This document shows, one piece after another, positions 34,003 to 45,779 of a DNA stretch of 64,000 bases. Origin of the DNA: Ichthyophis bannanicus (taxonomy: Eukaryota; Chordata; Amphibia; Gymnophiona; Ichthyophiidae); assembly GCA_033557465.1 (NCBI GenBank), contig CM066033.1, positions 381,245,289 through 381,309,288 of the forward strand, in the 5' to 3' direction. Position 1 is the first letter of the stretch. Each line of letters starts with the position of its first letter. Position numbers and translations under genes: made by a program. Under the pieces are notes generated by a model that did not search any database, was not told where the DNA came from, and saw only the letters and a program-made list of their open reading frames with translations.

Positions 34003-36234
34003 TATTGCTCCCTTGGATTGCTGCAGCCCAAATGCATGACCTCACATTTTTTAACATTAAATCCCAGCTGCCAGATTCTAGACCATTCTTCAAGCTTAGC
34101 TAGATCCCCCCTCATGTTATCTATACCTTCCTGGTTGTCTATTGCAGATTTTGGTGTCGTCCGCAAAGAGGCAGACCTTACCCGACAGCCCTTCTGCTAT
34201 ATCACTAACAAAGATGTTAAAAAGAATTGGACCAAGGACAGATCCCTGGGGCACACCACTGGTAACATCCTTCTCCTAAGAGTGAGCTCCATTTGCATGT
34301 ACTTTTTGTCGCCTCTCACCAAACCAATTTCTAACCCAAGCAGTAACTTTAGGGTCCATCCCTAGGGTGCTCAGTTTGTTTATAAGTCGCCTGTGAGGAA
34401 CAGTGTCAAAGGCTTTACTGAAATCTAAATAAACCACATCTAGGGCTCTCCCTTGGTCCAACTCCCTGGTCACCCAGTCAAATAAATCAGTCAGATTTGT
34501 CTGACAAGACCTGCCTCTGGTGAATCCATGCTGCCTCAGAACTTGTAATCCACTGGACTCCAGAAACCTATTTTCTCTTTCAGCAGCGTTTCCAATTTAC
34601 TCACCACCGAAGTTAAACTAACCGGCCTATAGTTTTCAACCACATCCTTGCTTCCGCTTTTGTGTAAAGGCATCACATGAGCCTCTCTCCAGTCCTTTGG
34701 CACCACTCCCGACTCCGAGGCATTGAAAAGGTCAGTCAGTGGAGATGCTAGAACATCTCCAAGTTCCCTCAGTATTCTAGGGTGTATCCCATCCGGTCCC
34801 ATCGCTTTGTCTACTTTAAGTTGAGCTAGTTTCTCACGAACAGTCTTCTGAAAATTGTTCAAGATGGCCCTCGCTTCTGTTCCTGTTTGTGGGTGTTTTC
34901 TGAGGTCCTGCTCCTGGTTCTTCATCTGTGAACACAGAACAGAAATACTTGTTAAGCAATTCTGCTTTATCCTTATCAGCTTCTACATATTCCTCCCCTG
35001 CACCTTGAGTCTGACAATACCACTTTTGCCCTTCCTCTTCTCACTAATATATCTGAAAAATGTCATATCCCCCCATTTTATTGCATTGGCTATTTCCGCC
35101 TCCTTTTGAATCTTTGCCTTCTTGACTACTTTGCTAGCTTCTCTAAGTTTTTCCAAATACAGATGCCTGTCTTCCTCTGTGATCTCTTGTATTTCATGAA
35201 GGCCTCCCTCTTTTTCTTCACTTTTTCAGCTGCTACTTTCGAAAACCATAGCAGTCTCATTTTCCTTTTACCTTTTATTTACCATTTTAATAAAGGTTGG
35301 TTACCCTTAAAATATCCCCTTTCGGTTTTGCCCACTGTTTTTCTACATCCCCCAGCTGTTCCCATCCCACTAATGACTCCCTGAGGTATTGGCCCATCTT
35401 GGCAAAGTTAGTCTTCCTAAAGTCTAAGATCCTCACCTTTGAATGGATTTTAACAGCCGTAGTCCTAATACTGAACCACACCATCTGGTGATCACTGGAT
35501 GCAAAATGATCTCCCACTACATCAGAAACACTTTCACCATTGGTAAGAACAAAGTCCAGTATGGCCCCTTCACGTGTGGGGTCTGTTACCAGTTGCCTAA
35601 AAAGTTCTCTGTAGAGAATCCAGGATCTCCTTACTTCTAGATGATACTGCAGCAGGAATGTTCCAATCAACATCTGGCATATTGAAATCTCCAGTCAGTA
35701 GCACTTCCCCTTTCCTAGCAATGCTGCGTATATCTTCAATTAACTCTGTCCACCTCTTCCTCTTGTGAGGGAGGTCTGTATATCGCACCAATGCAAATAG
35801 ATTTCTTTCCCTCTTTCTAGTTTAACCCACAATGCCTCCTCTCTCTCCCTTTTAAGCTCTGTAATTCCAAAGCTTTAATAGTTTTTACATATAGTGCCAC
35901 TCCTCCTCCCCTTCTTCCTACCTTGTCCTTTCTGCATAAAGTACAGCCAGGTGTAGTTACATCCCAGTCATGGTTTTCTGTGAACCATATTTCTGTAACT
36001 GCCACTAAATCCAAGTCAGCCACTCCCACCAAAGCTTCAACAGCAGGGATCTTATTTCCCATGCTACGGGCATTTATATACACTGCTTTCCATATGTTAC
36101 CCCTGTTATCCATTTCCATAAAGGTATTTAATGTATCACCTACCTGGGGGCTTTCTTCACCCATCCCCCATCCCCCAACGAATCTAGTTTAAAGCCCTTT
36201 TCAGTAGATTAGCCAGTCTACTATTGAAGACATG

Positions 36235-37112
36235 TCAACCTTTCTTGGACAGATGGATGCCATCTCTGCTCTGCAACCCTTGGAACAGCATCCCATGGTC
36301 TAGGAAACCAAAATGCTCTTGATGACACAATCCACGCAGCCATGCATTCATCTCGAGGATGCGAGCCTCTCTGCTTTGGCCTTTACCCTCAACAGGGAGG
36401 ATTGAAGAGAACACCACTTGTGCACCTAACTTCACCCTCTGTCTCAGAGCCATGAAGTCACTTTTGATACGTTCTGAGGTATACCTGGCAGTATCATTTG
36501 TTCCAACATGGATTAGCAACATTGGGTAATAGTGGGCTTGATGAGTCTCGGAAAAATCTCCGTAACATCTTGGATTTTGGCACCAGGCAGACAGCATACC
36601 TCTTTGGACATCAAGTCTGGTTGGCAGATGGATGCCTCAGTACCCCTCAGAGTCTCCAACCACCACTACCCTTTGTTTCCTTGTGGTCACTGATTCTGCA
36701 ACTTTGGGATACTTGAGCTCTGGTTCGTCCCTTTCCAGGGATGCTTTCACCTCCTCCACTTCCAGGGCTGCATAATGGTGGTTCAATTCAAGGGCTGGAG
36801 AAGTTGGATTGGTGATTTTGCAGGCCCTGGTGACTTGTGTCCAACCATCGACCTTCTGTTGGCACCCATCTTCTCCTCTGCTGGAGAGCTTGGTTGCTGC
36901 AAGAAGCATCTCATCAGTGTACTTCTCACTGTCTTAAATGCTCCTCAGCCTTGCCACCTCCTCTGAGTTCTTCCACTTGTTTCCTCAGCTTCAGTATGCA
37001 GGCACCCTGCACATGGAACCGGTCCTTCAACTGGCTTTAGGACATCTGTCTGGACCGAGGCAGAAGCTGTAATGGGCCAACAGCTTTAGCGATACGTTTT
37101 TTCCCAGCCATT
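36235..37112 (-). pseudogene. CR1-2 ORF1 with SGNH esterase-like domain
   Basis: A minus-strand start near 37112 gives Met-Ala-Gly-Lys-Lys-Arg. After a broken N-terminal part, the SGNH blocks appear in order: VVVVGDS (about 36645), IHVGTNDTARY (about 36490-36520) and SRDGIHLS (about 36240-36265), giving the Ser, Gly/Asn and Asp-His positions of this hydrolase family. ORF1 proteins of CR1 elements are known to carry an esterase. Frame changes between the GDS and GTND blocks, together with stops, make it a pseudogene. Confidence 0.78.
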
Positions 37113-37150
37113 GTTCTGTTCATGGAGCTTAGGTATCTGTTAAAGCAAAA

Positions 37151-37531
37151 GAGATCTACCAAGTACCAGTCGGTTTCCCAGCTGTACTTTCAGAGAAAAA
37201 GCAGTTACATCTCTCTAATTATATTCAGAATGTGCTGGTCCAAGTCTGTGCTTTGTTAAATGGGTAGGTGCCCTATAAAGCAAGACTGCTCACTAGGGGT
37301 GGGTGGGAGTCGGGGTGGGTAGGGAGGGAACCATCACCTGATTAGGTGTTAGCAGTTCCCAAAGCTGAGGAGGTTACTGGAGTTCAACAACCTACTCTGC
37401 TCAAGGAAATTTCCACTAAAGCACCACAAAGAAAGTAGCCTTGCTTTAAAAATATACAAAAACCCTTTTAAGAGCTTCCTGTCAGAGCTAGCAATTTAAT
37501 ACAAATCTTCAAATCCTTACTGTTGGTTGTC
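37151..37531. other. No gene seen; possible CR1-2 5' leader
   Basis: No supported frame. It may include untranslated leader of CR1-2, since ORF1 starts only 40 bp downstream on the minus strand. Confidence 0.4.
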
Positions 37532-39327
37532 TTATTTATTTTATTTATTTATTTAACAGTATTTCTAAACCGCCTTATCATAATAATCAAGGTGGTATCA
37601 CAGCAAACAATCTGGTAGTGTGAGTGTGTTATACATGCAGTGAGGGAGAAAATTTAGTTGGGTGCGTGTTGTGTTGTGTGCTAGATTAGTTTGATCTATG
37701 TACAAAGTGGGCTATATACAGTGGTGCTACAAACATCTTATATACATACAGTGTTAGGCGGTGACGTGTGCTGATATATAGCTATTTGGACTATGTGATG
37801 TGTCCATAGTGTTCTATGAACAGCATGGTTTTCAGCTGTTTCCTAAAGTCCTTGAGGTCTGTAGTTGCCCTCAAATCGTCCGGTAGTTTGTTCCATATTG
37901 TTGGAGCAGCCATGGAGAGTGCTCGGTCTGTTGTGTCCTTGCGTGTGTGTTTGTATTCACTTGGGGTGCTGACTCGGTTGTGAGTTTGTTTTCTTCTTGG
38001 ACGTGTACTGGTGTCTGGTTGTATGAGGGTGTGCAGGCTGTTGGCTGATGTGTGCTGTTTTATCTTGTATAGGTTTATGATAGTTTTGTATCTGATGCGT
38101 GCACTGATTGGAAGCCAGTGTAAGTCCTTTAAGGTGGGTGTGATGTGCTCCTGTCTTGCAGTTCCGGATATGATTCGTGCTGCGGTGTTTTGTGCCAGTT
38201 GGAGTGGTTTGATGGCTTGTTTCGGTAGACCAAGGTATATCGGATTGCAGAAGTCCAGTAGTGGGGTTATCAGAGCTTGACATACGGTACGGAAGTGTTC
38301 TGGGGCGAGGAGTGGTTTCAGTCTCCTGATGATTCGCATCCTGTAGTAGGCTTTTTGTATTGTTTTGCCTATGTGTGGCTTGAGATTGAGTTTATTGTCC
38401 AGCGTAACCCCGAGGTATCTCACTTCTGACCTTATTGGTATAGTAGTGTTTTGTATCTTTATATTCGGTGGGTGTATGAAGTTTTGGTTCCGAGTGATGA
38501 TTAAAGCTTCAGTCTTGTTGTAGTTTATTGCGAGGTTGTTGTCCTGACACCAATTGGTCATTTGTGTAAGGCAGTCTGTTATCTTAGAGAAGTCCGGGTT
38601 GTCGATTGATATCGGAGTGTATATCATGATGTCGTCCGCATAGATTGTGTATTGAATGTTGTTCTCTTTCATGATGTTGCATATTGGTTGGATGTAGATG
38701 TTAAATAGGAGTGCTGAGAGCGCAGATCCTTGAGGTACTCCTTGACGGATTTTGATGGGTCGGGAGGTGATGTGTCCCACCTTGACCTGTAGCTGTCTTT
38801 CGGTTAGGTACGAGTGGAACCATTTCAGTGCGATGCCGTGTATACCAGTGTTTTTTAGTCTTTCCAGGAGCATGTTGTGGTCCACTGTGTCGAATGCTGA
38901 GGAGATGTCGATGAAGATCATTATGATTCCATTCCTGGTATTGTCAATTATTCTTAGGATGCTGTCGAAGAGGTAGATCAGTAGTGTTTCGACACCGTGG
39001 TTGGGACGAAATCCGTGTTGGTTGTCGTCGAGTGTTTCATGTTTGTCGATGTGATCCTGAAGTTGTAGTTGAACCGCTTTTTCAATGATTTTTGCGAGGA
39101 AGGGTATGCTGGAGATTGGTCGGTACGCTGCTGGATCTTTTTTGTCGAGAGTTGTTTTCTTTGTGATTGGTCTTACTGATGCAAGTTTTAGTTGCTTTGG
39201 CATGATTCCTTGAGTGAGTGAGTCGTGTACTATTTTATGTATGGTTGGGATGAGGCTTGATTTGGTGGCTTTGACCCATGACACTGGGCATGGGTCTGTA
39301 GGAGCGGTGCTAGTGTTGATTGTAGAG
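37532..39327 (-). mobile_element. L2-like LINE (L2-1), 5'-truncated
   Basis: The minus-strand 3' end has a hairpin (ACCACCTT...AAGGCGGT) and a TAAATAAATAAA microsatellite tail starting at 37532, a typical L2-type end. The RT frame is uninterrupted. The 5' break lies near the 25-bp duplication at 39328-39377. Confidence 0.85.
37791..39284 (-). CDS. L2-like reverse transcriptase C-terminal part, 497 codons open
   Basis: Upstream of the first Met the same frame reads TDPCPVSWVK, the DPCP-xW-xxK word of L2-type LINEs. In order the frame contains SVRPITKK, AAYRPISSIPFLAKIIEK (about residues 73-90), QHGFRPNHGVETLL, FIDISSAFDTVDHNMLL (motif A Asp), RQGVPQGSALSALLFNIYI and the active site YTIYADDIMIY (about residue 215-225), then the thumb and a C-terminal segment ending in FIEHYG. 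All catalytic Asp residues are present and there is no stop. The endonuclease half is absent, so the copy cannot move alone although the RT piece is well preserved, implying a fairly recent insertion. Confidence 0.85.
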   Translation of the reverse strand: MSWVKATKSSLIPTIHKIVHDSLTQGIMPKQLKLASVRPITKKTTLDKKDPAAYRPISSIPFLAKIIEKAVQLQLQDHIDKHETLDDNQHGFRPNHGVETLLIYLFDSILRIIDNTRNGIIMIFIDISSAFDTVDHNMLLERLKNTGIHGIALKWFHSYLTERQLQVKVGHITSRPIKIRQGVPQGSALSALLFNIYIQPICNIMKENNIQYTIYADDIMIYTPISIDNPDFSKITDCLTQMTNWCQDNNLAINYNKTEALIITRNQNFIHPPNIKIQNTTIPIRSEVRYLGVTLDNKLNLKPHIGKTIQKAYYRMRIIRRLKPLLAPEHFRTVCQALITPLLDFCNPIYLGLPKQAIKPLQLAQNTAARIISGTARQEHITPTLKDLHWLPISARIRYKTIINLYKIKQHTSANSLHTLIQPDTSTRPRRKQTHNRVSTPSEYKHTRKDTTDRALSMAAPTIWNKLPDDLRATTDLKDFRKQLKTMLFIEHYGHIT

Positions 39328-39377
39328 ATGATGTGGAGAGCCCCTGTTAAGAATGATGTGGAGAGCCCCTGTTAAGA
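39328..39377. repeat. 25-bp perfect tandem duplication
   Basis: atgatgtggagagcccctgttaaga occurs twice in succession, at the 5' edge of L2-1. Confidence 0.9.
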
Positions 39378-39619
39378 AAGCTTCTAGCCGGCCATATTTA
39401 CAGACCTGCACCACAGACCCGACCCCCCCCCCCCCCATGTATTCTACTCCCTCCTCACCAGTGGAATCCATTCATGGTTTTTCTTCCTACGCTGCGTTCC
39501 CCCCCCCCTCCCCCCCCCCCCAATTTCACTATTCTTGAAATCCCTTGAGGAAAGTTAAAGTAGTTGGCTCAGGGTGTTCGGCAGTAGCACTGAGTACAGG
39601 GACTGAACAAGTACATACT
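39378..39619. other. C-rich low-complexity stretch
   Basis: Two C runs (about 39423-39436 and 39500-39521) and no gene. Read accuracy in the runs is uncertain. Confidence 0.6.
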
Positions 39620-39780
39620 TGAAGGAGTAGCCTAATGGTTAGAGCAGCAGACTGAGAATCCAAGAAACAAGTTCAAATCCTCCCCTCATGGTGGTGGCCT
39701 AACCATGGGCAAGCTATTTTCACACTTCTTTGCCTGAAATACAGACTTAAATTATAAACCTCTCTGAAATGGGCTTACAG
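39620..39780 (+). mobile_element. tRNA-derived SINE, diverged
   Basis: gaaggagtagcctaatggtt followed by agagc (A box) and gttcaaatcc (B box, about 39671) are spaced as in the SINE at 30235, with a related ggtgg-cct-gggcaag middle. The 3' part is diverged and no target duplication is obvious. Confidence 0.65.
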
Positions 39781-40589
39781 CTATATATCAATTTCACTGT
39801 GAGCTCTGATTTGAAAGGGGTGAGTAATACTGTCCATATACTGATAGGATCCCTCCCCTCACATGGCCCAGGTGCAGGAGAGGGCCCCTGTGAATATTGG
39901 TTTTTGTGTCTTACTACTTCCCTGCTATTTTACTTGGGATCAATCCCTTTAGCTTCCCTATGTTGGTTTGGAGAGATTAATGCTCTGTGGAGGTAGGCAG
40001 AAAATTAAAATTTGGATTTAGGCTACTTGGGGTTGGATTGAACCACATAAAAGCAGCAAGAGAAATGGAGCATGTCTACTGCTAGTAGACAATTTGTAGA
40101 TTAAATCAGCAATATGAATATTGCTAAAGGTTCTGCTGGCCACTGACCCTCGATTTAAAACTGCTGTTCAGCATTTCTGCTCTGGCTCTAAGTCTCATGT
40201 CAGGAGACTTGGCAGCTGCACGACAGGATCCAGTGGATGTGCTGGGTGAAATACATTTGTTTTTCCTTTTTTGAGGTGGTGATAGACACTGCTGGGGTTA
40301 GCCCAGTTGCCCCCTTGTGGAGACTCCCAGGTCCAAATTAGGAAGCTGGCAGTTGTGTATATTTTGGAGCAGGTGCAAAACTGGCATGGATGTTTTCTAA
40401 ACTTTTGACTTGCCCAAACCATACCTTCTCTATCTTTGTATCCCCTGCTATCTACCCATGTAAATTATACGTTGTATACATGTGTAAAAGCTGTTACTTC
40501 CATGTGTATATACTTCTAAAACAACCTTCATGATCTTTTGAGAAGACTCGAAGAACCAACGTTTGTCTACTTTGAGAAACTATGGTAGA

Positions 40590-40990
40590 CTTAGATAAAG
40601 CTTAACTCGTCTGGAAGAGTGTTGCAGAGGATTGGGGCTCACTCTGTAAAGGCATGTTAAGTGTTGGGATTGTTTGCCGCCTTTGAGAGGATATCCTTGG
40701 GGAGTTCTCAGCTGCCTAGACATAGTCTGTATCGATAGCTTGTACTTTGTTTCCCAATGGGGCTTTGAAGTCCTGAATTGGGATGTTAATTTTGATCCTT
40801 TAGAATACTTGAAGCCACTGTAGATTTTGCAGGTTGTGTGCTGTTTTGTTCTGGATCAGTTGAGGCTGTTACAGTGGCCCAATAACCAAGGACTTGAATC
40901 ACACTTCTAGTAGTTGTCATGAACACACAACTTCTCAAATAGCTGGAGTTTATGCAGTCAGTGAAGATGGTAGATATACCATATTTTCTA
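40590..40990 (-). mobile_element. Diverged L2-like LINE fragment
   Basis: The + strand wording follows that of the antisense of the two L2-like RT ends: a block around gaagccactgtagattttgcagg and ctgttttgttctggatcagttgagg at 40811-40868 parallels ggaagccagtgtaagtcc and later blocks at 38110-38215. No frame remains. The surrounding stretches 39781-40589 and 40991-41800 show no supported feature. Confidence 0.45.
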
Positions 40991-41800
40991 AATTTTGCAT
41001 GCTTATCCTGCTAGACAATGCCAGTTGCATAGGGGGTTCTGGCTCCATCTCCTAGCAGGGTGCATAACACAATTTTTCCAGTGACATTATAAAGAGTGGT
41101 GCAGCCTTTAACTTGCCAGTATTCTATCTCCAGCAGGTAGTGGTATGTCATGGACTTGTGCAGCAAGATGTGGCCAACTCCCTGAGCACAGACACTGGGC
41201 TGCACACACTAGTAGAGCCAGACCCTCATTTGTTGCTCTCAGGAATAGTCTGTGAGTCTTTACCTGGCTGAGTAGGTCTGTTGCATAGAGCACCCAGAGA
41301 AATAACCCAGGTTCCTGCTTTTGGTAGAGCAAGATCCAGTGCCCTTTTGATTGCTCCCAGATTCTTGGTCAAATGAGGAGGACCTTTTCCTCCCTCTTCC
41401 TCCTTTCTGCTGCTCCTTCCACTTCTGCAAGCTACTTTTATATAAAACATGGGGAGGGGGCAAGCTAAGCTGGAAGTAGTAGGAGTTCTTACAGCAGTAG
41501 CTAGAGCTGGCATAACTTTGGAAATGATCAGTGGATTTGGCATCCACAACTGAATTCATCAAGTGGCTGTTCAAAGGGAGATGTGGCATTTGACTATCTA
41601 GAGACGATTGTGAAGCATCTTGAAGGCCAGGTTTCATTACCTTTAAGTGTTCTGGGCCACTCTTGTCTTTAAAAGATTTAAGAGCTTGCAGGCTATCTAT
41701 CAGACAAGCAGATGTTGGGAAATCCAAGGAACAGTGGCATGGCTCCTTCCCAGTGAGGTTCAGTGAGCCACTTGGGGTAGTTCTAGTGGGAGAACACATT

Positions 41801-41968
41801 TTCTCCAGGAGCAATCAGGAAGTCAGTCCTCACACAGGGTGACTTTGGTGCCGACTGAGCTTCTGCAAATCCACTCCCCAGCTTTCAAAGAGAGCCTTTG
41901 GGAGTTACATCACACATGTACGGTCACCTTCCCGCTCAAAGGTGCCATCTTACCGCAGTCTTCTTTTT
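41801..41968 (+). repeat. Left inverted terminal repeat of DIRS-G
   Basis: Same block order as at 4870 and 24845 (cagtcctcacacagggtgactttgg, agctttcaaagagagcctttggga, aaggtgccatcttaccgcag). The catatgggtg block has a deletion. No right partner is present. Confidence 0.8.
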
Positions 41969-42161
41969 TTCCATGGAGCCCAGTTAGTTGTGTGTTCCCT
42001 CTCGCCCCCCCCCCTCCCCCCACGTTGGTATTCTCTTGTGCTTTTTTTTTTTTGCCAGAATTGGTTTGATCACCTTTCTGCCACCTGATTCCACTGCCTT
42101 GGTGTCATGATATATATATAGATATATAGAGAGAGATCTCACAGGGGTTGTTTTTCCTGCT

Positions 42162-43991
42162 ATGTCTTTGACCAGTGGATTCAAGCAGTGTGGCAAGTGC
42201 AGCCGCACTATGTTCCTTACAGACTGCCACAGTACCTGCCTTAAGTGCCTCGGGGCAGACCATGACATGTCTACATGCCTACTCTGCCTTTGGATGTCTT
42301 AAGTCCTGGAAGGAACATAAAAGGCATCAGGAGGAGCTGTTGGGATGAGCATCAGGGATGGAATCCCTGCTGTGTTTGGTGACTTGTCACACACCCAGGC
42401 TTGGTTGGAGCATCTGAGTCATTCATCCTCTGATCTTCCTCATGTGTCGCATGCTTCATCAAAGGCGAGGTCTGACCCCAGACTGGTAAGTAAGACTTCC
42501 AGCTCCTGGGTGCAGAGCCTATGACCTGGTGCTAGAGATAACTACCGGAAGCATCCCTCCAAGCAGCCCCAGTGGGAGGAGACCTCCCATGGCATTGTGG
42601 GATTGGGTTGGGTTCCCTGATGCAATTACAATCAAGGATTCTCCTGTGAGGGGCCTGGCGCTGGCCTCTGTGTCAAGAGGCCAGCACCTGCCACCGTGGA
42701 GCCCATTGGTATTGAGGTCAGAATAGCAGCCCTGGAGCACAGTGGGGTCTGACTCGGTCACTCTGGGTCGTCGTCAAGGACCTCCCAGATGATGCTCCAC
42801 CCATCCTCGAGAGACATCCATATCAAGGCATGACTAAGTGTCTGGCACAGCAGCACTGGAACACAGATACCAGGCATAGGCAACACAGTTGGTGTGACAA
42901 CCACAGGATGCCCACAGATTCCTCCCATGGCTTGGGAGATGGATGAGGAGTCACCTGACAGTCCTTCACCAGGTCATCCCCTCTGACTCATCCCTGCCAC
43001 ATTGGCAGCAGTTGCCTTCAGAGGACCTCGCCTTGGCGTTTGTGAGGGAGATTTCCCAAGCCCTCACCTTTTGAGGCAGTTCTCGAGGATGAGATGCATA
43101 CAGAGTATCTCGAGATCCTCCAATAAGATGCCCCTTCCGAGTTACTGACTGTGCCCATATCCCCCATCCTGGAGCGGCTGCTGTTCAGGATGTGGGAGAC
43201 TCGGTGATGGTGACGATTGAACTGTTGACTTGATTCTCAGTATAGAGTTGGCTGGAGCCCCAGCTTTCAGAAGACACAACTGCCCCACAACTCCATGGTG
43301 GTGAAGCCAGCCATGCATTGAAGCAAAAGCCAGAAGATGCACTCCTTGGTGCCCCCAGGTAGGGAGGCCTGCACCATGGATGCTTTCAGCAAGAAGTGTT
43401 TCCAGGGCTCCATGCTTGCAGTCTGGATCCAGGCATACCAGCTGTACATGGGCATGAACCTGAGGGACCTAGCGCAAGACTTGCTAGGGTTATTGGGTGA
43501 ACCCCTTGAGTGCTTTAGGACCCTGGTTTCCTCAGTCAGTGCTCCAAGTTTCAGACACAGGCAGCCTTCAATGGCTTTGAGTTGGTGGCCCAGGTAGCTG
43601 TAGCTGCAATAGGCATCAGTGCCTGCTGCTTTGCCTGACTAAAGTCTTCTGACTTGGAGCAGTGGGTTTAGGACAAGTTGGCAGACATCCCTTGCTGGGG
43701 AGAGAATCTCTAGGGCAAGCCTATGACTGAGAAGGCTGACGAGCTGGAGAAAGAATTCATGATTAGAACCAGGCTGTCCAAGAGTGTCTGAACCTTTCCA
43801 CAGGAAGACTTCAGGGGAAAAAGTTCCTTCCACCTGAAGACCAAGAAGGCTTACGGGAACTACCCCAAGTTTCAGGTCTCTCATCTCTTCCCCCAGAGGC
43901 AGCAGGCCAAGGGCTAGGGGCATGGACCTCGTAAGCCAAATGTTCCCAGTACCCAAGCAGCACCCTATCTGTAGCCTGGGGGAGCTCTTGA
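42162..43991 (+). pseudogene. DIRS-G ORF1 (Gag-like), broken
   Basis: The start at 42162 gives Met-Ser-Leu-Thr-Ser-Gly-Phe-Lys-Gln-Cys, then C-x2-C, TDCHSTCLKCLGADHDMSTC and a further Cys, matching the DIRS ORF1 N-terminus. A stop falls soon after. The LYMGMNLRDLAQDLLG block (about 43441-43488) is in a later open piece. The frame ends at UCU-UGA-C (43986-43992), the junction motif with RT. Confidence 0.75.
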
Positions 43992-45715
43992 CTCCTTAGG
44001 CATAGCCAGCCTCCCTCCCTCAGGGGGTAACAGGTCCAGGGTTCACAGGAGGACAGCTGATCCACTTCATGCACCTCTGGCCAGGCATCACCGCAGATGC
44101 CTGGGTGCTGCAGGTGGTCAGGGAGGGGTATCTCCTTCACTTCTCCCAGCTGCCACCTCCCTTCTTCCCAGGGGAATTACCCATGGACCCCTTGCACAAG
44201 GGAGTTCCTGCATAGGGGAGCTGTCTTGCTCAAGGATCAGGTGGTGGAGCTTGTCCTGCAGCCTCTACAGGACTGGAGGTTCTACTCTTGCTACTTCCTT
44301 GCGCCCTAGAAAACACAGGGTTTCCTGGTAAAGGAAAAGTTCAAAATGGAATCCCTTGGAACCTTGCTGCTTTACCTCCTGCAGGGAGATTGGCTATACT
44401 ACTTGGATCTGAAAGATGTTTACACCTATATCCAAGGCACCATCAGTACCTTTGGTTTGTGGTCAGCAGCAGATGCTACCAGTACAGGGTACTCCCCTTC
44501 AGCCTAGCCTCAGCCACTCAGTGTGAACACTTGGTGAAGTGTCTGGCGGTTGTGGCTGCATGCCTCTGGCTCCTCGGGAGTCTGTTTTCCCCTATCTGGA
44601 TGACTGGCTCATAAGAGCCAGCTTGCTGGAGGAGGTATGCAGTGCAGCACTTCAAACCATAGGGTTGCTGCATCACCTGGGGTTTGTGGTCAACTTCCCA
44701 AAGTCTCACCTGCTCCCCACCCAATGCTTGGAATTCTCAGTGCCCTGCTGGATTCCTCCCAGGTGTGGGCCTTCCTGCCTCTAGATTGTGTGCTGCACCT
44801 GTCTGCCCTATCACAGACAGTACAGTTGTTAGCAGTGACTGCAAGACAGATGTGCCACCTATTGGGACACATGGCATCTACTGTCCATGTTACCTCTTTG
44901 CCCAGCATTCAGCAGGCCCAGTGGACATAGGCCTCTGGCTGCCTGGAAGACAGGATCCAAGTCATGCCAGCCCTGACAGTGTCTCACCTGGTGGCAGAAC
45001 CCACTCCACCTCAGAGCCAGCCTACCCTTCTGGGCCCCCCCTGTCCAAAGCATCCTCAGAACAGATGTGTCCAAGCTGTGCTGGGGAGGGGTGGTGGGGG
45101 GGGGGCACTGCAATCACCTGCGATCGCAGGGCCTGTGGCTGACACATGAGAGTGCCACGCAGATCAACCTGCTGGAACTTAAGAGCAGCCTATGCTTGGA
45201 AGGACAAGTGGTTCAAGTCCAAACGGGCAACAAGGTGGTGATGTACTACCACCTCTGCTGGAAGGCCATTCATCTCTGGAACTTTGCAGCTGGGAAGAAC
45301 ATCTCCTTCAGGGCTGTTTATCTGCCAGGCCAGGACAATGTCCTGGCTGACTGCCTGAGCTGGGTCCTTCAGCCCCATGAGTGGCAACTGAACCCAGTAG
45401 TGCTGGAAGATGTCTTTCACTGCTGGGGACCCCAGAAATAGACCACCTTGCCAGTCCAGAGAATGCACAGCTTCTGCACTTCTGTTCTCAGAGGTCAGCC
45501 CGGGGGTGGGAGGTGGCAGATGCCTTTCTCCTTCCCTGGTCCAGGGATTTTCTGTACATGTTCTCGCTTACACCCCTGGTCCCCCGGGTGCAAGATACAA
45601 GCAGAGGTGGCCTCAGTCATCTTTGAGGTGGCCCAGGCAACCCTGGTTCCCCCTTCTCCTGTAGCTGTCCTGGAGGAACCCACTGTGGCTGTCAGGACAT
45701 GATGCTGCTGCTGCA
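43989..45715 (+). pseudogene. DIRS-G RT/RNase H/methylase-like frame, broken
   Basis: Visible pieces are a diverged WLYYLDLKDVYTYIQ motif-A region (about 44390-44430), YQYRVLPFSLASA (about 44478-44515) and an intact FPYLDDWLIRA (about 44587-44620). RNase H words are weak: NLLELKS (about 45167), YLPGQDNVLADCLSW (about 45318-45362). Part of the methylase-like region follows (about 45530-45590). Several stops and shifts occur. Confidence 0.78.
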
Positions 45716-45779
45716 TACCAACCTTCCATCTCTTACCTGGGATGCTGAGAGGTTAACTATAGCGCAATAGTGCACCATG

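Larger units (their letters stand above)
32443..36170 (-). pseudogene. CR1-2 ORF2: endonuclease and reverse transcriptase, broken
   Basis: The endonuclease covers about 35287-36164: YINARSMGNKIPAVEAL, VAVTEIWF, GGGVALYVKTIKALEL, LTGDFNMPDVDWN and SSDHQMVWF blocks. RT follows: DKAMGPDGIHPRILREL (about 34780), VYLDFSKAFDTVPHRRLI (about 34390-34440). The C-terminal part (32443-32967) has [33 protein letters not shown], shared with the 48200 fragment. Frameshifts and the insertion at 33091-34002 break the frame. Confidence 0.85.
32389..37150 (-). mobile_element. CR1-like LINE (CR1-2), long copy
   Basis: The 3' end at 32389 (minus strand: ...ctagataggccatgcatgtggtctttttctgtttcta) matches the + strand fragment at 48200-48658. 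Going up the minus strand one meets RT, endonuclease and an ORF1 with an esterase-like domain starting near 37112. It is a different subfamily from CR1-1. A TA-flanked DNA element interrupts it at 33091-34002. The 5' leader may extend past 37150. Confidence 0.85.

Noticed and set aside
41260..41814. 184-codon open frame on the minus strand left of DIRS-G
   Set aside because: Its first codons run into the DIRS-G left terminus, no motif is seen, and no start context or splice structure supports it.
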